A DNA stretch of 64,000 bases from Pristionchus mayeri (Eukaryota; Nematoda; Chromadorea; Rhabditida; Neodiplogasteridae). The notes beneath the pieces are model-generated. The model had not been told where the DNA came from. It did no database searches and worked only from the letters and a program-made list of their open reading frames with translations. Shown in pieces: positions 45,100 through 55,740 of the stretch. The stretch covers positions 41,132,907 to 41,196,906 of the forward strand of contig BTRK01000004.1 in the NCBI GenBank assembly GCA_036245805.1. The letters run 5' to 3'. A program made the position numbers and the translations under genes. Each line of letters begins with the position of its first letter. Positions within the stretch are counted from its first letter, which is position 1.

Positions 45100-45880
45100 T
45101 TTTATCTCAGATGGCTGAAACTCTTGTTCAGTGTCTCCTCGTGGCTGAAAATACGTACGCTACTGTCGAGGTACGCAGATAAAGCATGCGTATTTATATA
45201 TAAATTTTTTCAGCTAGAAATTCTGAAAACACTGCATGCCAAATATGGTTGCGGAATTGGGAGAATCGCTGAATCCACGAAAATACGGGTCGACTTTCAA
45301 TATGTTGTCACTCGTAGAATTTCGCGGTTCGATGCACGGTGATTGCCCCGTGGAGAATCATCATTTCCAGGTGAGAAGCAAATGGGAAAATGCATGGATT
45401 ACAGTGGTTACATGATGCATTAGATTAGATGCAGAGCGGAGAAGGACATCATATCAATCGTCGATCGATTCAAGAAAGCAAAATTCTTCTCGACGCCTTA
45501 CCCCAGAAGGACAGGATGAGAAATCCTGTCTGCTTCTGGATAAAGCCCCACCCGCCAAATTCCTTGGAAGTTACATTAGAAAGCCAGCGCCCAAGACCAC
45601 CGGGTGCTCTAAAATTGCATTTTTGGCATTCGGTTTTGAAAAGCGCCTGGACTTTTTCTTGACCAATGTCCTTATTCAATATTCGTAATAACTATAATGA
45701 TTTAAAATTTAGATGCACATTGTCAACGCCTTTCTTACCCCTTTTCCTCGTTAAAATCCGATGCCGACATTGATCTTTGCTTTTTGCTTGGGCAGAAGTC
45801 ACGATATTTTTCCCTCACCCGGAGATATCCAGTTCTTCTCTTCAATTGATCAAGGAGAGATTGATTCATCCTTATCAAAA
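45100..45880 (+). repeat. Dispersed repeat R2, copy 4
   Basis: It carries GTGGCTGAAAATACGTACGC (shared with 5940-5960), the ILKTLHAKYGCGIGRIAES piece (45217-45275, open here), the GTGAGAAGCAAATGGGAAA block, and CGCCTTACCCCAGAAGGACA (also at 48569 and 53119). The tail TTTTTGCTTGGGCAGAAGTC (45780) corresponds to the 8770-8800 region in reverse. No intact gene. Confidence 0.6.
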
Positions 45881-46185
45881 AATAGGATATATGGCATGCT
45901 GGAACTACGCCTTTTAGGCTCCCTGGGATTTTATGTTTCTAGAATGAGATATTTTCTCGTTTGCTCCACTTTTGCCAATTAATTGTCGGTAGAGATCTAA
46001 AATATAGTATACAACTGAACAAATGAGCCATTACATAATATTATATTTTGAAATTATAATTTTTATGTTAAATTTTGATTAATTTCAGAGTCCAAATTTT
46101 TAAAAAAATCACAGTCCATCTCGGATATAGTATTTTCGTCTCTCCCTCTCTCAGAAAATATCAATAATTATATTGGTCTTGCACA
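45881..46185. other. Unassigned
   Basis: AT-rich sequence. TTTCTAGAATGAGATATTTTCTCG near 45938 recurs at 53588, indicating another small dispersed repeat. Confidence 0.35.
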
Positions 46186-46973
46186 CCATCTCAGTTTCTA
46201 ATCCGCTATGCTATGACCAAAAAATTTCGAGATGTGATCACATCATTCCATAACGATAGAAAGCGGGGAGATCTTTTCGAAATCAAAATAAACAAGTCGA
46301 AACTTGATGTGCATCTGAAACATATCGCAATTTTACAAACGATGTTGGGAACTCGAGCTTAATAGCTTGTATTTCAGACTGACTATGAAACGCAAATATT
46401 TTCAATTGTGATCGAATTTGAGAATTGCGATAGGTTTCAGAACCGTTTCAAATATCGAAGCTTTTTTCCCTGCTTTTCCCGTCGAGATAAATCTGGCATC
46501 TTGCCAGGTCAAATTTAATTACATTTCGCTTTCTCACTTCCCCGACGAAAGGAATATTGTGCAGATGCTTCACTATCTATATAAAGTCAATAATATTCTC
46601 GACAGCAATACTTCTGCAATCAACCATCCTAATCGATTTATCATCCGTAGTCAAGTCGACGGACCTGCACAGCCCTCTGCTGTTCCTCTGGCAGTACTCC
46701 GAAGGGATAGGCTGCATCCGCCAGCCAGCAATGGAGATAAAGTAAGAGCTGAGCACCCTGCTGCCACGAGCAAAACAGCTTTTACAGAACCTTTCGTTGA
46801 ATAAAAAAAACCGTGAAGCTCAAAATTCCACGGCGCAATTTTCAAGAACTGAGTTGCTAACGCATTTCCGTCAAGTTCAGTTGATGTTTCACATCGAAGT
46901 GATCAGTCCGGTAGATTCAAGAAAAGCGATAATCACTCGACAGGGGTTAGAAGTAAATATTGCGAAATTATAA
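46186..46973 (+). pseudogene. Probable F-box (FTH/DUF38-like) pseudogene
   Basis: Three coding-like blocks follow one another with frame changes. 46186-46362 reads FLIRYAMTKKFRDVITSFH...FEIKINKSKLDVHL, similar in layout to nematode F-box starts (an L..R.V...LR.VI pattern, then a beta-type I.I segment). 46450-46620 reads INLASCQVKFNYISL...DERNIVQMLHYLYKV, resembling an FTH-type repeat. 46630-46973 is open except for one TAA (46743-46745) and ends FHIEVISPVDSRKAIITRQG. Nematode genomes hold many such genes and pseudogenes. The family call is pattern-based and tentative; the frame breaks are seen directly. Confidence 0.35.
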
Positions 46974-47105
46974 AACAAATGGGATCCAGAGCAATGCAAA
47001 AACTATCTGAGGTCTCTCTAGTGCCCCATAAAGGATGCAATCGTCTAGTAAATAAATATAATCTAGTAAATGCGGAACTGCATTAGAAAACAATACTGTA
47101 CTCAC

Positions 47106-47396
47106 CAAAGAAGGAGTAACACGAAATATTAGTTTAATTAGCAACTATGTGTGTAATAGAAGTCGGAAGCCCGATCATGATTCACTTTATCCGATGTTTC
47201 ACAGAAAGCTCTGAGGCTATTGACATGCGCGCAACGTTTATTGACAGCGGCAGGGTCGAGGATATTTCGATTATGTTTCAATCGCTCTACTTTATTTTTG
47301 CTTCGTTTTGGGTTAATTTGGCTAGTTTCCCATTGCGAGCGCAATATCTTCGTGGTGGGACTCCCTAGCATTCATTCGTGTTTCCCCTTCTTCAAC
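47106..47396. mobile_element. TTAA-type MITE, GAAGGAGTAACACG-end variant
   Basis: The left end AAAGAAGGAGTAACACGAAA and the right end TTCGTGTTTCCCCTTCTTCAA form an imperfect inverted pair. The interior shares TCTGAGGCTATTGACAT-like and GTGGTGGGACTCCCTAGCAT with the 296-bp family. Border TTAA sites are eroded. Confidence 0.65.
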
Positions 47397-47690
47397 CTAA
47401 AAAGATGTCGAAAGCTTTACTCTCCTAAGAGGAGTTCTCATTGGCGTGCCAAAAACAGCCAATTTTGGCTGTTTTCGACGCATTTTACCATGCAGATACC
47501 GAATCAGATTGAAATCGAATAAACCGCTTCATAGAATTGTGCAAAAAGTCAAAAAAAAACAAATGGCGTATCGATAGCTTCACTCTCCTCTGAGGAGTTC
47601 GAAATTAGAATGGGCTGAACTGACGTGTCCAAGCCATTTTAATGCCTTTTTATGTGAGTTTCACTCAAAACAGAAGATCAAAACAGAAGA
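47397..47690. other. Unassigned, with a short diverged direct repeat
   Basis: CTCTCCT-AGAGGAGTTC near 47420 and CTCTCCT-TGAGGAGTTC near 47585 form a pair ~165 bases apart. No gene. Confidence 0.35.
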
Positions 47691-48620
47691 TCACGTGATT
47701 GATGGCAAATTCCCAGTGGATTTGATGCTGCACTATTTGCGTAAACCGCTTTACGTTTTGTTTCAGTGAAGTTTGGGTCGGTGTCGAAATAAAAACATAT
47801 GTTTGCACACATCTCGAATAGCTGATCGATCCCTGGCTGATCGATCCCTCGCAACAGCTATCGATCAATCTCACGGTACGGTAGTCAATTACTCGTTACT
47901 ATTCAGTGTTTTCGCCTCATTCCACTTCCCGATTACTTCCCGAGTAGCATCAGAGTGGATATTGACTTGATGAAACACTCAACTTGCAGGTAGAACGTCG
48001 TTCGATTGGCGAAGAGAGACGAGAGGATCAGAGAAAGGCTGAGGGTACTCAGTGCAAAGGTTGTCGTTTTCTTTGGTGTTATTGTTCTTCAAAACTTTTG
48101 TTAGGTTCAAGCTGTATCACCGTTTTAAACGCACTGGGGGATATCTAATAGTATTATACATCCTTTTTCTATCGTCGATTGAATTGTGTATACTACCACC
48201 ATAATATTTTTCCAACCTCTTATCTCAGATGGCCGAAACGCGAATCATCAGCGGCTCGTCTTGGGTGAACATACTCACGCTGCTGGCGAATAACGCAGAT
48301 CAAAAAATTTATTGATATATGCACCTCTATACAAATATTTTTTTCGAAAAGCTGGAGGGAGCATTGAATGCTTAATATGGTTGCTGAATTAGGAGAATCG
48401 CTGAATCCCCGAATATTCGGGTCTATTGGAGTCATTGAAGTGACTTTCAATATGCTGTGGAAGCATATGGGAAAGTGCACGGATTACAGTAATAACATGC
48501 ATTGATTGGATTGAGTGGTGAAGACATTAATCGTCGATCGATTCAAGAAGCTAAATTCTGTTCGACGTCTTACCCCAGAAGGACAGGATGATAAGAGTGA
48601 CTATCTGAGAGAATTGAGCT
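47691..48620 (+). repeat. Dispersed repeat R2, copy 5
   Basis: The plus strand gives, in order: LMLHYLRKPLY (47720-47755); the TGATCGATCCCTCGCA tract (47842); VVRLAKRDERIRERLRVLS (47998-48055); MAETRIISGSSWVNILTLLA (48229-48290); a degraded YGC-IRRIAESPNIRV piece (48376-48420); and SVRRLTPEGQDDKSDYLREL (48560-48618). It retains more linked pieces than the other copies and defines the unit order. Confidence 0.6.
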
Positions 48621-48936
48621 ATTCTACCTATGAGCCGTACAGCAAAAAATGAAATTTCATATAAATGTGGTACTAGGGGTAACTTTTCACGTAGAGTTCG
48701 AAAATCGACCTTAGGAAGCCGTATCTCTCACCCCTCATTTCTTGTTCTGCGGTGAACTTGAGCGGTCGGTTTTTCTAACTTTTGAACGACGCATCCAAAA
48801 CGCGATTTCAAAATTTTACCAATTAGGAAATGTTCGCAATACTGTACTTCAACTTTTTTATGCATAATTAGAGAGTGTTCTCTCCAATAAACATGACTTA
48901 CGACATAAAAAAATCATTTTTTTCACTTCTCAATAC
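48621..48936. other. Unassigned sequence before the gap
   Basis: No recognised feature. Confidence 0.35.
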
Positions 48937-49436
48937 NNNNNNNNNNNNNNNNNNNNNNNNNNNNNNNNNNNNNNNNNNNNNNNNNNNNNNNNNNNNNNNN
49001 NNNNNNNNNNNNNNNNNNNNNNNNNNNNNNNNNNNNNNNNNNNNNNNNNNNNNNNNNNNNNNNNNNNNNNNNNNNNNNNNNNNNNNNNNNNNNNNNNNNN
49101 NNNNNNNNNNNNNNNNNNNNNNNNNNNNNNNNNNNNNNNNNNNNNNNNNNNNNNNNNNNNNNNNNNNNNNNNNNNNNNNNNNNNNNNNNNNNNNNNNNNN
49201 NNNNNNNNNNNNNNNNNNNNNNNNNNNNNNNNNNNNNNNNNNNNNNNNNNNNNNNNNNNNNNNNNNNNNNNNNNNNNNNNNNNNNNNNNNNNNNNNNNNN
49301 NNNNNNNNNNNNNNNNNNNNNNNNNNNNNNNNNNNNNNNNNNNNNNNNNNNNNNNNNNNNNNNNNNNNNNNNNNNNNNNNNNNNNNNNNNNNNNNNNNNN
49401 NNNNNNNNNNNNNNNNNNNNNNNNNNNNNNNNNNNN
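48937..49436. other. Assembly gap (500 N)
   Basis: Exactly 500 N, so probably a placeholder length. Linkage across it depends on scaffolding. The bases after it (GTTTCCTTCTTTAA) look like one end of the GAAGGAGTAACACG-type MITE, so the gap may have arisen in a repeat. Confidence 0.99.
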
Positions 49437-49446
49437 GTTTCCTTCT

Positions 49447-49745
49447 TTAAAGGAGTGCTCCGGGGAATGAATGTTAGGGAGTCCCACCACGAAAAATTCC
49501 TGCACTCTCAATGGGAAACTGTCGCGAATTTAGCCCGAGAAAGAGGCGAGTGTGAAGTACAGCAGATGAAACATAAAATAATCAGTCGCGACCCTGCGCT
49601 ATCAATGAACTTTTTGCGTATGTAAATAGCCTCAGAGGACGTCTGTGGAACTTCGGACAAAGTGATTTCTGATCGGGTTAGTGGCCTCTACAATATCCAC
49701 ACACTCGCCATGGGTGACTGAACATTCCCCGGAGCACCCCTTTAA
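49447..49745. mobile_element. ~299-bp TTAA-site MITE
   Basis: Ends TTAAAGGAGTGCTCCGGGGA and TCCCCGGAGCACCCCTTTAA, with TTAA at both borders. Close to 13722-14017 in the opposite orientation. Confidence 0.85.
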
Positions 49746-49984
49746 GTTCTAAATTGTATTCCATTAAACATGGAAACAACAACTAGCGAGCTTCGGTCGC
49801 TACTTTGTACGCGGGGTTGTGTTTTAAGGATAAACAATTTGACGAGACTGGTGAGAGCCTGCTTAAAAACGTTCGAATACATAGCGCCGACTCTAAACTT
49901 AAGCTAAACCTACTCTTTTGGGTTGAGACAATTTTAACAATACTAAGAATCAATTTTCTCGCTTCGTCGGCATTCACAGCATTC
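49746..49984. other. Unassigned
   Basis: Overlapping 79- and 81-codon frames on opposite strands; no family recognised. Confidence 0.35.
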
Positions 49985-50541
49985 GGGGGGGGGGGGGGGG
50001 GTGACAACTGCACAACCGACATTTGCACAACAATTCACCATTAATTTGCGAATGGACATAACGACGTGGGAGTTGCTTCATTGTAACCAGTATGTGCTGC
50101 TCTACATTTGCATATACAAAACTTGTTACCAGGCGAACTTGAATTTCACTCCATATCTATGGGTTCATGGTCCAAAATTGACAATTTGAGTGGAAAATCA
50201 TGGTTAGATAAATCCCAAATACAGTGACAAATCGATACCCGTGATACTGGGTTAGAGTAGTTAATGAGTCTCGTGAATAACGATTAGTCACGGTATTTGG
50301 GGTTTACCTAACCATGATTTTTCATTCAAATTCTCACTTTTGGACCATGAACCTCTATACACAGGTATGGGAGTAAAACTCAAGTTCGCCTGGTACCAAG
50401 ATGTGTGCATAAAAATGTAGTGCAGCACATACTGGTTACAATGAAGCGACTCCCACGAAGCTACGTCCATTCCCAAATTAATGGTGAATTGTTGTACCAA
50501 TGTCGGTTGTGCAGTTGTCACCCCCCCCCCCCCCCCCCCCC
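49985..50541. mobile_element. ~557-bp hairpin MITE bounded by poly-G and poly-C runs
   Basis: It opens with G17 and closes with C21, and the arms (TGACAACTGCACAACCGACA against its inverse) pair for ~220 bases. Interior words (TTGTAACCAGTATGTGC, TGGGTTCATGG) link it to 14694-16522 and 2264-2611. The small central loop lies near 50250. Confidence 0.8.
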
Positions 50542-50603
50542 GATCATTCAATCTTTTTCTGAACACAGTATATAAAAAATTCGAATAATCACAATTCGAA
50601 TAA

Positions 50604-50822
50604 GGTCGAACCGATGGTCATGAGTTCGACCCCCCTCGCCTGCAGATCCACCCAGACCACGGGGGTTAAGAAATAGGTCAGAAATCCCTCACCACGTGCA
50701 CACAACACGGGCGGTAGCCTCACGCATAGGTCGCTGATAACCTCAGGACAGACTGAACGCAGAATTGGCGCGGGGTAGCAAACCAGCCTTGCTTGGATGC
50801 CTCAACTTACGTTTACGTTTTT
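50604..50822 (+). mobile_element. tRNA-derived SINE, copy 2 (5'-truncated)
   Basis: It matches 39528-39720 in the opposite orientation, from the B box GAGTTCGACCCCCC to the tail CTCAACTTACGTTTACG. The A-box part is missing, as in 5'-truncated retroposons. Confidence 0.75.
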
Positions 50823-51549
50823 ACATCTACTTTGTACTTTCTCGTTTCACCACTTATTGACATTCTCAATGCAACCCTCTCCTCGATGAGTTCTGCGGTG
50901 CATTTCTAAAAAAAAACAATAACGATGCTACAGTAATCTACGCCCACAAATCGATAAATATTACGCATATCTGCGTCAGGATTAGTGGCCCTGCGGCCAC
51001 TAATCCTGCCACTAATCCTGCGCGTGCCGCAGCCGCATAAATGAGCATTCACTCCTGTAAATAAGTATTTTAGATTAATAGGCACCATGACATTGAAGAA
51101 GAAACTGTGATCGATGATATATCACGTTTGTGAAAACACACATCTGCATTTTTTTTCCCCAGTAATAAAACCTCTGTTCTGGCTCATAGCATTATCACTC
51201 TTAATTTCCTTTGCTCATCCTCCATATTCGATTGTGACTTCTGACCATTAATCCCTACTACCTGGCTTCCGCTTCCACCGTGGCGGATACTACCCTATCC
51301 CCTACAGTACCCCTCCTATCCATCGTATCTAATCGTCCCAGACCATCCTGATCTCAATCTCCACCGACTGCTCAATGGCCGACGAATGCAACCGTTCGTG
51401 TTGTGAAGGGCCCTGGAAAAAAAATGATTCCTTTGTTCTGGCTACAGCAAAGGTGAAACATATGTGTAATTCTCACTCTAGATGCCCACAAAGCGGCGAA
51501 TGTGCTAGAAATGAGATATAAAATGAGGTGTAGCAAAAAAGTGATTAAC
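50823..51549. other. No gene; contains a short hairpin
   Basis: GGATTAGTGGCC (50979-50990) pairs with GGCCACTAATCC (50995-51006), then GCCACTAATCCTG repeats at 51008. The pyrimidine-rich block 51240-51375 resembles the reverse of 53760-53860. No coding gene. Confidence 0.45.
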
Positions 51550-51945
51550 TGAAACATCATACTCTGCATACGAAAAATGATCCCCATAACAAGGCGCATC
51601 TTCCCATATATTTTCTGATATTAGTTTCCCCCTTATATTCGAGAACTGACATTTCATGAAATAAGCATATTTCAAAAAATGCGAATTATATTTTTAAAAT
51701 TTCGTTGTTACCTCATTCAGCCATTGTGCAAGTTTGAAGTCGATTCATAAATCGGTTTCCCGAGTTATAAGCAGACATGTAGATGTAGCCTACATGCAGC
51801 CTGGCTCGGCGGATCGAGATGGTGCAAAATGAAGTTGACCACGATGATCAGCACCCTCGAGAACCCCTTATTCCAAGTTTTCGAAAAAATGGTGTTCCAG
51901 ACCCTTCGGGATATTGTTCGACTCTTACGCAAACGGGCTCTTATG
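51550..51945 (+). mobile_element. Half-copy of the 1-kb hairpin element
   Basis: It matches the right arm of 60756-61787 in the same orientation (CATACGAAAAATGATCCCC, GATGGTGCAAAATGAAGTTG, ACCACGATGATCAGCACCCT). The opposite arm is absent. The frame starting 51819 (QNEVDHDDQHPREPL) also exists antisense at 60907-60722. Confidence 0.7.
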
Positions 51946-51984
51946 CTTCTGAAACACAGTTGAAATTGAAATTGCTCCCTTCAT

Positions 51985-52450
51985 TTTGCTTAGCGCCTGA
52001 AAAAGCGCGCGGTCTGCGTTGAATAAAATGACTTCAAATCGGAGCTGGTAAAGAACACAGCACATTTTTGCCCACACGTATAAAAACCATAAACCACTCA
52101 TTTTAAAGCCCTCGTCAAGATCTTTTCACTCTGAAAAATACATTTGCGTCTTTACCTAAATTTTTGAGAAATTCGGTCTTAATCATAGCGCTGTTAAAAT
52201 TCACTTTCACAAGTTCTAGTTTGCATAGATCGATAGAGCTCCAAAAATTTAGTGGGAGTCTCCCAGAGGAACATTTTGTCTAAAATTGCGTAAGAAACGA
52301 GTAATCAATGATTAAAGTAAGGCACCAGAACAGATGGCATGGTGCCGAGGCCTTGCGAATGATGATATGGGTATGAGCTCCTCAGGCTCTCAAGTTCACT
52401 GAATTTTCTATATTTCGATAAGGCTTGCGACCGCATCAATTAGCAATTTG
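51985..52450. repeat. Dispersed repeat R5, copy 2
   Basis: A diverged inverse copy of 40170-40440 (GCGCGCGGTCTGCGTTGAAT, AGAGCTCCAAAAA). No coding potential. Confidence 0.5.
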
Positions 52451-52833
52451 CTCTCGTTCATTCACTCGTGATGCAAGAATTTTATATTTGCAATAAAAAA
52501 ACAGAAATCATCGAAGCATGCCATCTCACAGCAATAGCACTTGTTCTTGAATCTGCTAATCGTAAAGACTGAATTTCGTCTTCCCTGGTCGAAGAGTGAC
52601 TCCTGCGTGCATGCTGCAACGCAGCTGCTTCGCTCTCCTCCCTCCGACTGGTTGTTGCAGCTGCTGCTGAACATTGTTCGTGGGAGATTTTACCCGGTAT
52701 TTAAAAGAAAAATCAACATCAACTGTATGAGAAGAAAATATCTCAATTTTTCGACGCCGGCTCTGGCGATGTGATCGAGAGCTGTGCTGTCGAGGAACAC
52801 AGGTCAGGTGTGTGTTTATCGATATTATTAAAG
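52451..52833. other. Unassigned
   Basis: A 77-codon plus frame and a 70-codon minus frame overlap; neither is recognised. Confidence 0.35.
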
Positions 52834-52940
52834 TATTATTTCAATTTGCGCGTGCGCCTGATCACGCCCACTCTCTTATTTTTGAATACTCTCTCACTTC
52901 TTTTGACGTGATCAGGCACGCGCGCAAATTCAAATAATGT
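52834..52940. repeat. Short hairpin with GTGATCAGGC stems
   Basis: AATTTGCGCGTGCGCCTGAT pairs with ATCAGGCACGCGCGCAAATT over a ~40-base spacer (52867-52907). Confidence 0.65.
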
Positions 52941-54299
52941 TGATGTTGTTGGGTAACTTTAAAGGTGTTGAAATAACCATCGAGAAGCACTATTGCATGT
53001 TTGATAACGGTATTAGACAAATACTGAATCCAATTTCGATCATTGATCACTCCTATTTATTTAATATTTTATTGATTATCAATACTTATTGAAATTAAAC
53101 AAGAAGAATGTCTCGACGCCTTACCCCAGAAGGACAGGATCGAACACCCTGCCTGCTTCTGGAGAAAGCGCCAACCCTCCAACTCCCTTGGGGTTATGGT
53201 TCAAAGGTGGCGCACGTGAGAACCGGGTTCAATATATTGGAGATCGGGCAAACCAAATTTTACATGGAACGATATTCTTCCTCTCTTATATTGATATGAA
53301 TTTATTGAATATTTAAATTTTCATTGTTAATTCTTATTAATGAAAGAAATTATGTTTATTTAGATACTCATCGTGATCACATTCCTTGTTTTAATCAGTT
53401 TTCTCTCCGCTGTTGAAAAGGGATCGATGACTTTCGCATGGGCGCAAGTAGTGCGAGTAAGGTACTCTTGAATGGCCAGTTTCTTATTTACGTACTTATA
53501 TTACTGCGAATAGCTGAAAAGATACTGGCATTTGTCTAACGAATCATGTTGTAACTATGGAATAGTTGGGTCCTTTCCATTTTGTGTTTCTAGAATGTGA
53601 TATATTCTCGTACATTGTACTTTTGCTAATCCTTCTTGCATGTAGAATTCAATCATACTAATCAATTTCAAAAATGGTAACACGCTAACTATAGCGATAA
53701 TATATTTTAGAATCATATTTAAATTTAAATATTCATTCCCCGGGCCCTTCACCCCACTTACGAATGGATTCCCTCGTGGACCATTGAGCAGTAGATTGAG
53801 ATGGAGACGAGGATGATCGGGGATAACAGGAAAGAGGGGAGAAGGGGTACTGTATCGGACATGGTAGTATCAGCCACAGTTGAAGCAGAAGCCAATAACA
53901 AGGGTTGAATGGTGAGGAACCACTACCAAGTATGGTGGATGAGGACTGTTCGAGTTTTACTATTGGGAAAGATATCTGGCGCAGACTTATGTTTCATGAA
54001 CGTGATATATCATCGATCAAACTATCTTCTTCAATAACGCCAGGAAATAAATTGATAGTATTGAAAAAAATTGTCAGTACAGAAGAGTTGGTTTAGTACG
54101 TTTAGGCTTAGAGTCACCAATGTGGGTTCGACATTGGTCACGCGATATCAGACTGAATGTGAATACAAATAACTCTTGAAACGCGATAATTACTGGCGCT
54201 AAATTCGCTTTTCCAATCGAAGTCTCGCATTGAATTCAGATGATCCTGTATCAGGCAAGGCACCTATTGTTTGATATTTGATCATTTTATGAAACAGAA
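52941..54299. other. Mostly unassigned; scraps of R2 and other repeats
   Basis: 53108-53165 contains the CGCCTTACCCCAGAAGGACA block of R2. 53588 repeats the TTCTAGAATG-GATAT block of 45938. 53760-53900 is purine-rich. The 63-75 codon frames are not recognised. Confidence 0.4.
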
Positions 54300-55740
54300 A
54301 TCATGGCGACATTAATTTCGCAAATTTCGTTTGCTACAAATACGCATTGTGAAACTTGAAAATTGCCTCTAAAATCCTGAATGGCAAAATGAGACTGCGT
54401 GTATTACATTACATGGCACAGTGAGTTAGATTAGAGTATGCCAGTAAGTAGTAAATTTATGGTATACAAATATTTCAGAGCAACAAGATTAACGCTGGTC
54501 TCTACATCCTCTGCCCCGCAGTTCTCGATGCAATCCCGATGAAGCCGACCTCGATCGTGAAGGAGGTACGGTAGGAAAGATTGAGAGTATTGTTACTGTA
54601 GAGTAGTGTAGTAGCTGGCTTGTTGAATATTGATCACACTATCTGAATATTTTTTAGTTTTTTTTTCGTTCCATGTCATCAACTTACTAGAGAGGAACTG
54701 ATTCGCTTCCTTGAAACACGCGCCTGCCTAGATGGAGATTCTGACAAATGTTAACTATTTGTATCGAGATGATTGCTTTTAAGGATTATTATACTGATAA
54801 TAATAACAACAACAATATTAAAATATTCTAAGGTGTTCTTCTTCGTCGGCTGTTAAATTGTACGCCTTCGTCCTTCCCGGATTCTGAATGGACGTCAGAC
54901 AACCTGTCGACTTCCTCATGGATGATTTTTTTAAAAAGAAAAAAATACATTATTAATTTCCCATACTCTTGAATTATTTAATTTGACATGAACGATGGAT
55001 AAGTAATAAATACTACAGATCTTGTAATTAGTGCCCTGCTTCTCGTAGTTTCTTTTAGAAGTGGACATGGCAATTGAGTGTTGCAGCATTTGTACTTGCG
55101 TTCAAGAGATAAACTATTCTAATGGGCAATTGGCTGGTCCGGCAAATATTCACAAAATAGTTATTCATGGTGACTCCTTCTACGTGCAGCACAGCACCCG
55201 GGCGCCGAGCTAGTGGTGAGAGAATTTTTGAACTTTGATCTTTGGCTTTTTGCCTGAAACATAATTGAACTTGCTTGTTGACAAAAATTGCCAGAAAATT
55301 TTCGTATTTTAGTGATCTTTGATCGATCTCTCACTCAGGTCCTCAAATCCGTGGTAACGTCATCGTGGACCCTACGGCGACGGTTGGATCAGACTGCGTG
55401 ATCGGGCCCATGAGAGAATCTCGTTTTTTTGCATTTACTCTTACCGGAAATTGATATATTTTTAAAATGGAAGCTCTATCGTGTTTTTCATTGAGGTGTT
55501 TGGAGTGTCGAAATGGGTAGAATCTATCCGGTAGATATTGCATACTGACTTCGGAACACGAAATTTGAGCTAGAGAAGGTGAATTCTGATTGCACGTGCG
55601 CTTTATGAATATATATTTCCTTTCCGAGGCAGTCTGTTCATTCTGAACCGTCCACTAAGTAAAAAAATACTGTGATACGTTCCTTGTATTGCATCCATTG
55701 TTCGATCGATTTTAGGTTGCAAAACATGTAGGAACATGGT
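54300..55740 (+). repeat. GMPPB-bearing dispersed repeat R1, least-interrupted copy (copy d)
   Basis: Collinear with copy b/c (21600-22412 plus 27340-28130) and in part with copy a (1800-2762). It extends past the gene fragment on both sides: upstream CTCTAAAATCCTGAATGGCA (54363) and downstream GATTTTAGGTTGCAAAACAT (55707). It defines a unit of at least ~1.4 kb. Confidence 0.75.
54479..55411 (+). pseudogene. GMPPB fragment, copy d
   Basis: Three exons keep family order. 54479-54565 (29 codons, intact TTTCAG acceptor and GTACGG donor) contains [16 protein letters not shown] and KPTSIVKE. 54853-54930 reads KLYAFVLPGF, TGA (54885-54887) in place of Trp, then MDVRQPVDF; a frameshift precedes it. 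55338-55411 reads GPQIRGNVIVDPTATVGSDC then VIGP, after CTCAG. The earlier nucleotide-binding exons and later helix exons are absent. The stop is the same as in copies a, b and c. Purifying selection cannot be judged by eye, but the first exon is well preserved. Confidence 0.8.

Noticed and set aside
48875..49511. Open frames of 191 and 193 codons
   Set aside because: They run through the 500-N gap and are artefacts.
53108..53299. RRLTPEGQD motif as a ribosomal protein S19 C-terminus
   Set aside because: The LTP-GQ words are similar, but neighbouring residues do not follow S19 in any of the copies (45497, 48569, 53119); too short to support.
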